64,000 nucleotides of DNA from contig JAJLTO010000001.1 of assembly GCA_030568195.1 (NCBI GenBank), positions 558,001 to 622,000 on the forward strand. The letters run 5' to 3'. Of the stretch, positions 35,475 to 46,084 are shown piece after piece; within the stretch, counting starts at the first letter, position 1; each line of letters starts with the position of its first letter. The position numbers and the translations under genes were made by a program. The stretch is from Dipodascopsis uninucleata var. uninucleata. Taxonomy: Eukaryota; Ascomycota; Lipomycetes; Lipomycetales; Lipomycetaceae. The notes beneath the pieces were generated by a model. The model did not search any database and was not told the origin of the DNA. It worked only from the letters and a program-made list of their open reading frames with translations.

Positions 35475-36215
35475 ATGCAGGCCTGTTTCAAGCTTATCTT
35501 TCTAGATTTCGACGCTGTACTGGTTCGAGCTTGGTCGCGTCTCCTTGTAGATGCAATTCCGGCGAGCATCATGGATGGCTCTTTCCGCCCGGAAGTACTC
35601 TGCGAGCCGCTTGCAGACCTGCAATCCACCGTCCATTTTGACTGCGTGGTATCACCCGCAAATTCGTTCGGTAGTTTGGACGGCGGCTTTGACTTAGTGA
35701 TTCTGCAAATGTTTGCCAATGGAACAAGTCTGAAAGATACACAAGCATATGTGCGAAATGTTCATCGTAGACGGTGGCGGGGCTACCAGCCTATCGGCAG
35801 CTCGTACCTTATAGACATGCAACCCTTTATGGATGCTGGCGCGGGCAGCAATAAATTTCGCTGTAGGTATATAGCACATACCCCGACAATGCAAGTTCCT
35901 GCTGCTATCGAGAGACCTGAGGTCATTTATGATTGCATGTGGTCGCTTCTGAACGAGATTCATAATCATAATGACAGATGTAAAGAGCGTACAGACTTTT
36001 CTATGTCTCCGATCAGGAGCGTACTCCTAACCGGTCTAGGAACTGGAACTGGCCATGTGAATGAAACATTATGTGCGAAACTCATGATTAGTGCCTATGC
36101 AGACTTCTTACACTCTCTAGACAGGACAAATGACAGCGATTCATGGTCATGGACCGTAGGAAGAGAATGGCGGGAAAAGATTAGAAATTTAGCGCAAGAT
36201 AATCCACAACAATGA
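35475..36215 (+). CDS. macro domain-like protein (ADP-ribose-binding fold)
   Basis: A single exon of 246 residues. Near residue 56 it has FDCVVSPANSFGSLDGGFD, the macro-domain phosphate and ribose loop with the conserved Asn. Further on, HRRRWRGYQPIGSSYLI, KFRCRYIAHTPTMQVP and SVLLTGLGTGTGHV form the remaining strands and the second glycine loop. This is the family of lone macro domain-like proteins I recall from filamentous fungi and large phages. In these the N-terminal IFLDFDAVLVRAWSRL segment precedes the macro core. Macro domains bind ADP-ribose or remove it from proteins or nucleic acids, or process related metabolites. Which of these applies here is unknown. It converges on the Zn2Cys6 factor across 244 bp. 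Confidence 0.85.
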   Translation: MQACFKLIFLDFDAVLVRAWSRLLVDAIPASIMDGSFRPEVLCEPLADLQSTVHFDCVVSPANSFGSLDGGFDLVILQMFANGTSLKDTQAYVRNVHRRRWRGYQPIGSSYLIDMQPFMDAGAGSNKFRCRYIAHTPTMQVPAAIERPEVIYDCMWSLLNEIHNHNDRCKERTDFSMSPIRSVLLTGLGTGTGHVNETLCAKLMISAYADFLHSLDRTNDSDSWSWTVGREWREKIRNLAQDNPQQ

Positions 36216-36459
36216 ATGAAATGATCTATCTAATAAATTAATTATGGAGTATTGAATTAGAATTAAGTGACAGAATCGACCGAATTGATGGGAACTCAAA
36301 TCTATAGCATAATGAATACAAAATAAAGATACACACTGAACGTTCAATGACTGAACAGCTTTAGATACAACAATACTCGTACAACTCACTAATCACGTCA
36401 GATAATATCGGACAGCGAGGACCCATAGCTAAAATACATAAACCCTTCTTTTTCTTCCT

Positions 36460-39240
36460 TCAGACCCCTAGCTGTTCCATTCGTGATATCAGTGCTATAC
36501 TTTCGTCGTACTCCCTCCTAGCAACAAACCAGATTTTTGAGCAATAATGGAGACTTGATAAGCACAAATCTAGATCTTGCCGCGTAAGAGGATCTGTCGG
36601 CTTTTTAGATAACTTACCAGTATTAAGCTCTACTGCTATAACTGGTTTTGCTGAGGAATACTCTGAAGACAGTGTATTTGCCGGCGCGAAATCTCTCTCG
36701 CCTGTACCAAACGATGCAGACGAGAGAGGTGACTGACTCTGGTAAGTAGACAGCGATGTAGTACCAGTAGTACTTTGCAGAGACGTTGATGAAGACTCTT
36801 GAGTGTCGTTTAGTAACATTTTTATACTAGCTCGTGATTCTTGTTGATTAGTTAAAACATAACTAGCTATCAACGCAATACTCAAAATCAGAGATAATCG
36901 CTGATACGGAATTGGTTGAAAGGGCAGTTTGCCATTTAATATTGCCATAAATTTGCGAAGAACTTCAATATTAGCTCGAACAGCGTCCATAATCTTGTCA
37001 AAAGCTGCTCTTGAATACCTACTCATCGATGCAATGTTTTCTTTCGCTTTATTTGCCGCATGCTCGCGAAAAAAATACTCTCCATTGTGCGACCACTGCA
37101 CTTCAAATACAAGGAAGTCTCGTATAAAACCTTGTAAAAGAAGTATGACAGCTGTATAGATAATCTGATATGCACTCAAAACTACTGCATGAGAAGTGCT
37201 CGAGCACGATTCTAGAGGATACATATTATTAAGAATAGATTGAATTTCCTGGTCAATATTGCTGACAAAGTTAGGTTCGGAAAAAAGCTGCTTATTCATA
37301 GCTATCTTGTACATTATCTCGGCACCTGCTATCTGAAAGTTAAATGGAGGGAAAGTATGCTGTTGCAAATTGCTCTCTCCTGTGGTGTCAACACGGTCGA
37401 CTGACTTCAAAGAAAATTGCGTCGGATGATCCAGTGCACGCTTGAACTCCGACAGAAAAAAAGAGCCTTTGCGCGCAACATTCTCAAGACCGCTTTCATA
37501 AAGGTAGTCAAAACAAGGCATCTGAACATATTCATGCAATGGTGGTATTATGAGAGATGACTGTACGTAGATACAAAGAAACCAACTGCACTCGAGTGCT
37601 AGGAAACATACTCGTCTAAAAGATTCCTTTGCCAGTTCACTCTTCAGCATTTGAGAAATGTTCTCCCTTACGCTGTCTTCAGTTTTTGTGTCCAATAAAT
37701 GTAGACCATACTGCTCTATCAAATTGTAAATACTGCCTAAGAACTGGCTCGCTCGTGCATAGTGACAGTCATTGACAAAGCCGACGACAAGCAACATATA
37801 GCTCTGTAATCTCTTGAGAGGATCAAGATCTTCATTGAGCCATTTTTCACATCTAGAAATCCAGTACGAAGGATCTAGAAACTGAGTCTGCGATGTGCTT
37901 AAAATATCATATATTGACACCCGTGCTTCACGTACACCGTTTATAGATGAGATTCGGCATGACAAAGCAAGCATTGCGTGAAGTAGAGCTACATCTCTAT
38001 CGAGCTGAAACTCTTTGAAAAAAAAAGCCTCGGGGAGAAGAAATGGACAAGCACTGTGAATATACGAATAATATGCATCAATAAAGTCGATTAGTATCTT
38101 CAGCGGTGGAAGATCTAGAGCCTCAAGGTCGAAATCAGACGCACTAATGTTCACAAAAAATCTATTTGCATAACCTCCTATTTTAGCTAGTTGAGGAACA
38201 AACGATTCTGTCCTTGATGGATTTTGTTCCACGTATCCACATATCGCCGATTGCTGTGCTGTAGATTCTTTATTGCTCCTGCTGGGCCAAGACTCTTTAA
38301 TTTCGTCAATCTGCTGCTGAAGCGATCCGAGTTGATCATTTATGGACTTTAATATGGACGGTAATGATTCTAAGAGCTCTTCGTTTGGCCCTTTTTGACC
38401 ACTCACAAATCCGCCACGAGAACTAGTTTCACTGTAATTTCTAGATTCACCACTAGAAGTTATTGCTAAAGTAGGATTCGAAATTCCAGGTAGATTAAAT
38501 TTAAATGGCGGTGGACTATTATTATACATTGGTATGCTTGGCTGAAGAATTGGTAAAGCCGCTGAAGGCGTCATAGTCCTGTCAACAGGACCATCATAAG
38601 GCGACATATGACGACCAGTACCAATATATTGTGTAGGAGTCCTTCTCTGTGCACCAGATAACTGATAGGGATGACCTCTGGAACCATACTGATCGTGCTG
38701 TGACAAGACACCCGTGCCTTGACTCAACTGAAGAACTGGCGAAACTAACTTGTGGTGTCTAAAATGTTGATTCTGCTCTCTAGAGAATGATCCTGAGCTA
38801 GAAGAGGCTGGAGCCACTACTGCTGGATTCGTCAGAGACTGAAGTCGATCTTTCCCCTTAATCATAGGATCTGGTATTCTATCAATAGTATTGCCCACAG
38901 TCGCTTGATATAAATCTTCGGAGCTTTCAATGCTGTATTCTTTAGTATTCTCAACTTTATGTTCGCCACTCCCACTAGCAGGGATATCTATGCTGCTACC
39001 AGCATGATCTAGATTATTAGCAATTTCTTGACTTTCGGGTCGTTCGCTAGTTGGCTCTGTCTCTCTGTTTGCTGTTGTAGTTTTTCGTCTTCGCCTGCCG
39101 CCTCTGTGTGAAGGTACAAATATACATTCCTGACCTAGACTCTTGCAGTTCTTGCAGATCTGAACACCGTCACATTTGATTTTACGCTCGCGACACGAAA
39201 GACAGGCTCTTCTCGAAACATTGCGAACTTTTTGTTCCAT
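36460..39240 (-). CDS. Zn2Cys6 fungal transcription factor
   Basis: A single exon of 926 residues from the ATG at 39240. The zinc cluster occupies residues 13-39 with spacing C-x2-C-x6-C-x5-C-x2-C-x6-C (C13, C16, C23, C29, C32, C39), followed by a basic linker VPSHRGGRRRRK. Residues about 50-300 are low complexity, and a short coiled-coil-like segment follows (LGSLQQQIDEIKESW). The middle-homology region of fungal zinc-cluster factors begins near residue 370 (PPLKILIDFIDAYYSYIH, then LLHAMLALSCRISS). It extends to a long helical region ending near 780, and the C-terminus is Ser/Thr-rich. It should bind DNA as a dimer at CGG-type half sites. The target pathway is not recognisable. It has the largest upstream region in the window. 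Confidence 0.92.
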   Translation of the reverse strand: MEQKVRNVSRRACLSCRERKIKCDGVQICKNCKSLGQECIFVPSHRGGRRRRKTTTANRETEPTSERPESQEIANNLDHAGSSIDIPASGSGEHKVENTKEYSIESSEDLYQATVGNTIDRIPDPMIKGKDRLQSLTNPAVVAPASSSSGSFSREQNQHFRHHKLVSPVLQLSQGTGVLSQHDQYGSRGHPYQLSGAQRRTPTQYIGTGRHMSPYDGPVDRTMTPSAALPILQPSIPMYNNSPPPFKFNLPGISNPTLAITSSGESRNYSETSSRGGFVSGQKGPNEELLESLPSILKSINDQLGSLQQQIDEIKESWPSRSNKESTAQQSAICGYVEQNPSRTESFVPQLAKIGGYANRFFVNISASDFDLEALDLPPLKILIDFIDAYYSYIHSACPFLLPEAFFFKEFQLDRDVALLHAMLALSCRISSINGVREARVSIYDILSTSQTQFLDPSYWISRCEKWLNEDLDPLKRLQSYMLLVVGFVNDCHYARASQFLGSIYNLIEQYGLHLLDTKTEDSVRENISQMLKSELAKESFRRVCFLALECSWFLCIYVQSSLIIPPLHEYVQMPCFDYLYESGLENVARKGSFFLSEFKRALDHPTQFSLKSVDRVDTTGESNLQQHTFPPFNFQIAGAEIMYKIAMNKQLFSEPNFVSNIDQEIQSILNNMYPLESCSSTSHAVVLSAYQIIYTAVILLLQGFIRDFLVFEVQWSHNGEYFFREHAANKAKENIASMSRYSRAAFDKIMDAVRANIEVLRKFMAILNGKLPFQPIPYQRLSLILSIALIASYVLTNQQESRASIKMLLNDTQESSSTSLQSTTGTTSLSTYQSQSPLSSASFGTGERDFAPANTLSSEYSSAKPVIAVELNTGKLSKKPTDPLTRQDLDLCLSSLHYCSKIWFVARREYDESIALISRMEQLGV

Positions 39241-42200
39241 GTGCAACCAGGTTTGTAACAACACAGTTTGGTAATTATTTTAAAGACGTGTTATTGAAGT
39301 AGTTAAATATATTGCTATAAAACGCATACCACGTCAGAAATTTTGCGCTAGTAAAATGCGTCGCAAATGCCACGCGATATTCCTTTTTAATAATAAATCT
39401 CAGTAAAGAATACTCGCTTCTAAGATTATAACCACCGACAGCTAACTGACAAACGCTCTTTTTTTGAAACGTTGTTGAGATTAAAACAAGAACGGTTGCA
39501 AGTAAACGTTGTTGCCGTATAAATATAATCCGCCGAATAATTAGATAAACTATACATTCTAGAGCACTGCTCGTAGTAAAATAATGCAAATCACTTTTCT
39601 CCGAAAACAAGTAAATATGCGAAACAACAGAAATATATAGAAAACGACGAGAGAGATTCCAGAAGCTTATAATCCACCTTTGTTGTAAAGAAGTTCGGCC
39701 TGCACAGCCGTACAAAAGAAACCAGCAAATACGGAGGGTCGGATATACAGAATCTACTTTTTCAGGTGATTTTCTTTTTGCATAAAAGACATGACTGAAG
39801 TCATTAAAATATATCGTGAGAGTTGAATTGGCTATTATTAATATGACATAGAACGAAACAATGAGACCTGTATGATTTAGTTATGTTAGTTCGCTCCTTG
39901 ATCTTTGCCTAACTTCACGGATAATTCAGTATATTCCTTGCTTATATATATGATTGTATATAAGATGTACGCCTGTATGTACCATTCAGTTTAATAACTG
40001 CACAGAGTATGATATAAGGGACTAGCACCTGAGAGCAGTGATCGTTTGTTGTATGCTTCAGTTTACTAATATATATATTTGATCTATAAGATTATATAAC
40101 TTTATAGCTGGGCAAATATGAGCATTTAAATATGGTATTCTAAACTTAGAGTTTCCGTAACTATGCAAGTATTATATAGGCTGCAACCTAAAGTTGGGAA
40201 CTGGTTTGTGTGTTAGAAAAAATTTCGCTCTGTAGACTACTCCAGCTAGAGCAATGGTAGAAGTTTCGAAGACACTATTTACTTGTTCTTAGTTAGTACG
40301 GAGAAAGTAACGTGGAAATTTGGTCTCTCTATGTTTAGAGGCTGTCTACTGATGATTAAAGCTTGTCAATACTGCTAAATTCCTGATTAGAGTGGCCTTA
40401 AGGTGATAGCACAAGAAGCGTGCTTACTTGAAGTTGTGAAGTGTACAGTTAGAAAATTGGGTAAAAAGTAAAAGATATGAGTACATCACAAATTATAGTT
40501 CCAGTCGGATATACTATAAATTAATATACTGTGTAACTGTACATCTCTGATCAGACATTGTATACGGATCTTGCTTTTAGGTTTTTTAATCTACACATCG
40601 TTATACTTTATATTATGATATATTATAGTAATGACATTTGCTATATTCAAGTGCGGTTATAAAATTTAAATTTTATTGCCGAGCCGCCAAAACCGTAGTG
40701 CACATTATTCGCTGCATCGCCGGCTGCGATAGGCTGTTTTATCTATATACAAGTTAGAATGGCAGGCTGCAGTTGCTACAGGGGCTGTATCGAGAGTCAT
40801 CTGGCTGACAGTGTAACTCTCTTATTATTGACATCATTTAAGCGCTTTTACGGGTTTATTATCGCCCAGTATCGCATTTAGTAACTTGAGTTGTGCCAAC
40901 GCGGACTTTTTCTATGCTGGTATCCAGCAAATAAGAGTTTCATGCGCTTACTAATAAGCAGGAATGGCAGTCGGACTTCGAGAACAACTTACCACATGTT
41001 TTAATTTTTGATATCTTATTAGTGTCGGTTAACTCTATTGTTAATTTCATATAAGGTATATAGGAGTTATCAAAAATATTGGATTGCTAGCAGCTACTTC
41101 CCGACTTTCTAAAAATGCACTTCTCGCAATTTTAAATTCCACGGCTCCTTCTCCTCCTTCCTCCATGGGCATATATTAATGTAAGCAAACATTTGGCTCC
41201 CATGAATGCTAAAGTATCCTAGCGTCTATGTAAGCGTTACTCAAATGACTCTTAAGGAAATATGTAAAAATATTGAATATATTTGACACGAGCTAAGTCT
41301 GGCAAAAATTTTGCATCAGCAGGAGTAATTAAATTTCAAGCGGAAATCGTATCTTTCAGTCAGCTCACATTTGTGAATCGTCATCGTAATAGACTACCAA
41401 AGCTCCTTTCTGTGATAATAGATCAATGCGTATGCACGCTAAGAAACTATAGTACATACTACTGGGCATATTCCTGTAGGGGTTGTTCGTCTAGCTCAGT
41501 GAATAATCTTTAAGTGTGCGCTAATCGGCATTCTACCGTCTACGTTTCTAGATTGTCCACGTATGAGAAGGCTTGCATTTTTAGCTAGATAGGTGGTTAG
41601 CAAACCGCATCTACAAGATGTCGTCAATTGGGCAATGCTGTCACTATTATTGACCTTGAACATGGGAGCTCGCAAGTTAGAGACTAGTTAAATAATATAT
41701 ATTCTCCAGAAAGCTTGATCAAGTAGTTGAACAATGCAAAGAAAATATATTACAGCAATATGGATCCAAGTAATGGTGCCCATAACAAAGTTAGAAGTAT
41801 CGCAGACGACCATTAATGTCCTTATTGGGTACTAATAACTGTTTTCGAGGCTAGATAATATTATTGCACTTGTGAGCACCAAAATATTACTACATTTTTA
41901 GTTTCAATATTGAGCCGATATCATGTGACAGTTTAAAACAGATATTTTCTAGAATTATGGTGCAGTTTCGCAACACCCAAAAAAATTCTGATGCTATTAT
42001 CTTCGCAATCCGGTTTGTCAACGACTTCCGTACATAGTAATTTGACGCAGCGGCAGTCTGGGAATCTCTATAGTGTACAAAATTGTGTGTCCTGGGTCCT
42101 ATATGATACAAGCTAAGTTCTGTTTTGAATTAGACACCAGTTCCTTACCACTCTGCATACACACCATGTTTACCTACAGTACGTAAAATCAAGACAAGTA

Positions 42201-43642
42201 GCAATTTGGTCATGGACTACTTTACATCATTTATATATTTCACTGGATGCACAGAATTGTTTTATTTGCATTAGCAAAATAACTTTCTGATGCATCAGCC
42301 GTGCCAGAAGAGAAAAATAGTCGAAGCTACACTGGGATAGACTGATTTCACAGAATATTCATAGATGTAGTATTCAAGCAGCGAGCGGCTCGCACTAGCT
42401 AGCCAATGAACAGACATATTCTTCTAAAGGCGCGTCTTGTAATGGTATATGAATGTATCCTTAGTGATACATCACTAGGGATCATCAGTCAATTGCTCTC
42501 TTGCGCTCTTTTGGTCGATTCGCGGGGCGGGATCGGAGAATGTCCATTTAAAGCGATTTTCCGCCGGGATAATCGGCATCTCTCCCGCATTCTAGAGGCG
42601 CCCGTTGTTAAATATGTTCGGTCTTTAAGCAAATATCCAGAACGTGGTAGTTTAGCCTCCGATGATCTCCATATCATTTGCCAGGCTGTACCTCTAAATG
42701 ACTAAAGAGCACATATCCCATTCGTGCAGTCGAACTCCCAGCGTTTAGGAGTGTGATCCTTAGTAGGCGACAAAGCTAGATACTCGCAAAATAAACACAG
42801 ATATAGAGAACCTTATCTACTACCGGAAAGCCAGTACTCCTCATTTATTCGTTTTGTCTAAGATCTGTCTGAGATGTATGGATACCATTGAACGCTTACT
42901 GGTCTATTTCTGGGCTGGTTCCTGAAACAGTCTACGTCCATACTATACAAATAAACTCTAACGAGATTAAAGTTCTACTTTTGTGATCTAAATCTCATGG
43001 AATCGTGAGGTTATGTATACACAAAGAGAACATGCCTCCAATGTGTTACCCGGCCCGATTTCAGATCATATTGTTACCCTGTCTGGGGATGCGGAACGAA
43101 TTGCATTGGGAAGTGCGTCAGTGCTTCAGTTATGCCGACGGATTCAGCGAATGAATAACATGACATCACCATTTGAGGGTAGAGCACCTCGCACTACTCC
43201 TTAGCGCATCGTGCAATACAAAACAGGTCAGCTGGCTGGTATTTGCCTAACGCTACAACCAAACTAAGCACGACAGGCCAGAATATTCAAGATCATTTAA
43301 TAGCATTTTGATAGAGATCCACGACCAAGCAATAATCAGATAACGTTCCACGTCTGAACTTGTCTGTCACGCAGGTAATTGTTTATTTTTTTGGGGGGCG
43401 ATAAATGCAAATTAAGTGAAGTGGGGCATACATACATCACCAGCAGCTTTCATGAGCATCAAAAGAGAAATTTACAACTACTAATCTACATTTTCAAGTG
43501 GCAATTGCAGGATTAATTTACTCCACGTCGATCTTCTCAGACTTATAAAAATAGATTGCGATATTTGAACATTAATCGAAAAATCAGCGTCGTCTTCCTA
43601 CTTTAAGATCTTTCGATTCTAAAACAGATTCTGGTGCAGCAA
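39241..43642. other. 4.4 kb divergent region between the Zn2Cys6 factor and GLC3
   Basis: A gene-free stretch with the zinc-cluster factor promoter on the left and GLC3 on the right. Two small ATG frames, 99 codons at 42406-42705 and 63 codons at 43013-43204, resemble no family known to me and could be leader frames or chance. G-rich motifs (GCGGGGCGGG near 42529-42538 and a G run at 43393-43398 after T-rich DNA) lie 250-1100 bp upstream of GLC3. They resemble Mig1/Sp1-type zinc-finger sites. No tRNA or transposon was recognised. Confidence 0.45.
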
Positions 43643-46084
43643 ATGTCTTCAGTTTCATCATCCCCCGCAAGATCTGGAAAGATCGAGGAACCAAAAAGAC
43701 CTCGAGAGGGTGCAGGTATTCTTGAGATTGATCCTTGGCTGTCTCCATTTGAGGATGCATTAGTGGAGCGTCATGAACGAGCAGAATCCTGGTTGAGAAC
43801 GCTTGATGAGACAGAAGGTGGTATTGCGAACTTTTCTCTGGTATGACTTTTTATGATTCAATGATTCACAGATTTGATGTTTACATACTAATGGGTAAAT
43901 GAATTCGATAGGGCTACAAGCATTTTGGATTTCACGTTCTGGAGAATGGTGATATCGTGTACAGGGAATGGGCACCAAATGCTGTTGAAGCGCACTTGAT
44001 AGGAGATTTCAGTAAGTATTAATATTTAATCCATTTAGCAACTATAGCAAGGGCCACTGAAAGGTATTTCCTAAGCTGAAACTAACAAATTATAATTTTA
44101 GATTACTGGGATCGTAGTACACATGCGATGACCCGAAACTCGCTTGGTGTTTGGGAGATCACGTTGGGCGCTGTTAACGGTGCTCCTGCTATACCTCACA
44201 ACAGTAAAGTGAAGCTTTGTTTAACACTACCTAATGGAGCTAAGGTAGATCGTATACCTGCTTGGATCACAAGAGTGACACAGGATTTATCAGTTTCTCC
44301 AGTCTATGATGCAGTCTTTTGGAATCCACCTGAAAAATACATTTGGAAGAACGAGCATACTGATCGTGCCTCGCGACGTCCGGCCTCGGCCAAAATTTAC
44401 GAGGCTCATGTTGGTATTTCGACTGCGGAGCAGAGGGTTGGTACTTACAAAGAGTTTACTCGTGATACTCTCCCTCGCATCCACAAGCTAGGATATAATG
44501 TGATACAATTGATGGCTATTATGGAACACGCGTACTATGCTTCTTTTGGATACCAAGTTACATCTTTTTTTGCAGCATCCTCTCGATATGGTACGCCTGA
44601 AGACCTTAAAGAACTCATAGACGAAGCTCATAAACTCGGAATGATGGTTTTATTGGATGTTGTTCATTCACATGCCTGCAAGAATGTTCTTGATGGCTTG
44701 AACATGTTTGATGGTACTGATTATCAGTACTTCCATAGTGGGCCTAAAGGCCATCATAGTCTTTGGGACTCACGATTGTTCGATTATGGCAAGCATGAGG
44801 TTTTGAGATTTCTTCTTTCTAATTTACGTTTCTACATAGACGAATATCATTTTGATGGATTCAGATTTGATGGCGTTACTTCTATGTTGTATACGCACCA
44901 TGGAATTGGTGCTGGATTTTCTGGAGGATATCATGAGTACTTTGGAGACGATAAAGTAGATCGTGACGCTATCAATTATTTGATTTTGGCTAACTACATG
45001 GTTCATAAACTTGATCCCAGCATCATCACGATTGCAGAAGATGTATCAGGCATGCCTGGTTTGTGCATTTCGTCAGATCTTGGAGGTGTTGGATTTGACT
45101 ATCGCTTAGCAATGGCTATCCCTGACATGTGGATCAAGTTATTGAAAGAGACTAGAGATGACGATTGGGATATGGGAAAAATTGTTTTTGAGCTGACAAA
45201 TCGTCGATATAAAGAAAAGACTGTGGCATATGCCGAGAGTCATGACCAAGCGTAAGGAAAAGTCTTATCTGTGAAATCCTTAATACTAAGATGATTAACT
45301 ATTATTATAGGCTTGTCGGTGATAAAACGATAGCATTTTGGCTAATGGACAAAGAAAGTAAGTATTCATGAAATGTATCCATCTATCTGGTAGGAATTAT
45401 ATTCTAATATTTCTCGTGTTAGTGTATACCAACATGTCAGTTCTGTCTCCTCTAACACCGGTAATTGACAGAGGAATTTCCCTTCATAAACTTATTCGAC
45501 TAATTACACATACTCTTGGTGGCGAAGCGTATCTTAATTTCGAAGGAAATGAGTTTGGCCATCCTGAGTGGCTTGATTTCCCAAGAGATGGTAATGGTAA
45601 CTCATTTTGGTACGCACGCAGACAGTGGAACGTGCTCGATGATGATTTGCTCCGATACAAGTTCTTAAATGAGTTCGATCGTGCCATGCAAACAACTGAG
45701 GGTCCTTATGGCTGGTTACATGCTGATCCTGCCTATGTGTCTCTAAAACACGAAGTTGATAAAGTCATTGTCTTTGAGCGTGCAAATTTATTATTTATAT
45801 TCAATTTTCATCCTGTGCAGTCATTTGCAGACTACCGTGTTGGAATTCAAATACCTGGAGAGTATAAAGTAGTCCTTGACACGGATGAAAAGTGTTTTGG
45901 CGGTCACGGTCGTATTGATCATAATTCTCGTTACTTTACAACACCATTTATCTGGAACGGGCGTGATAATTTTCTGCAAGTTTATAGTAAGTATAAGCAA
46001 ACGTCGAATTTGATTGAAAGCTAAGTTCTAACTTTTACCATAGTACCTAATCGTACTGCCATTATCTTGGCCAGAATAGAGTGA
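43643..46084 (+). CDS. GLC3: 1,4-alpha-glucan (glycogen) branching enzyme
   Basis: Six exons (43643-43840, 43912-44011, 44102-45251, 45311-45357, 45423-45986, 46044-46084) give 699 residues, against 704 in yeast. All five introns are GT-AG and 57-90 bp. Each junction restores conserved sequence, for example SHDQ-ALVGDK and LMDKE-MYTNMS. The last 13 codons ([13 protein letters not shown]) come from a separate exon. Exons 1-3 carry the N-terminal segment and CBM48 domain ([18 protein letters not shown]). The GH13 barrel follows, with nucleophile Asp in [10 protein letters not shown] (about 356), acid/base Glu in IAEDVSGMP (about 411) and the stabilising Asp in YAESHDQA (about 481). The C-terminal beta domain ends the protein. 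The enzyme makes alpha-1,6 branches in glycogen in the cytosol. Its presence shows that this fungus stores glycogen. Confidence 0.97.

Noticed and set aside
39275-39715. A 146-codon open frame on the minus strand just upstream of the zinc-cluster factor
   Set aside because: It has no ATG start, its composition reflects AT-rich DNA (many Phe, Ile, Tyr), and it has no family feature. It is more likely 5' leader or promoter.
41478-41540. TAGCTCAGTGAA, resembling a tRNA A box
   Set aside because: No B box or cloverleaf follows within 80 bases.
42406-42705. A 99-codon ATG frame in the GLC3 upstream region, considered as a small gene
   Set aside because: No recognisable domain, no signal or membrane pattern and no splice continuation. 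It is mentioned with the intergenic region but not called.
42726-42775. A B-box-like word (GAGTTCGACTGC on the minus strand) preceded by an anticodon-loop-like CTCCTAA
   Set aside because: The bases flanking the supposed T loop do not pair and no acceptor stem is found, so it is not a tRNA gene. An eroded tRNA cannot be shown.
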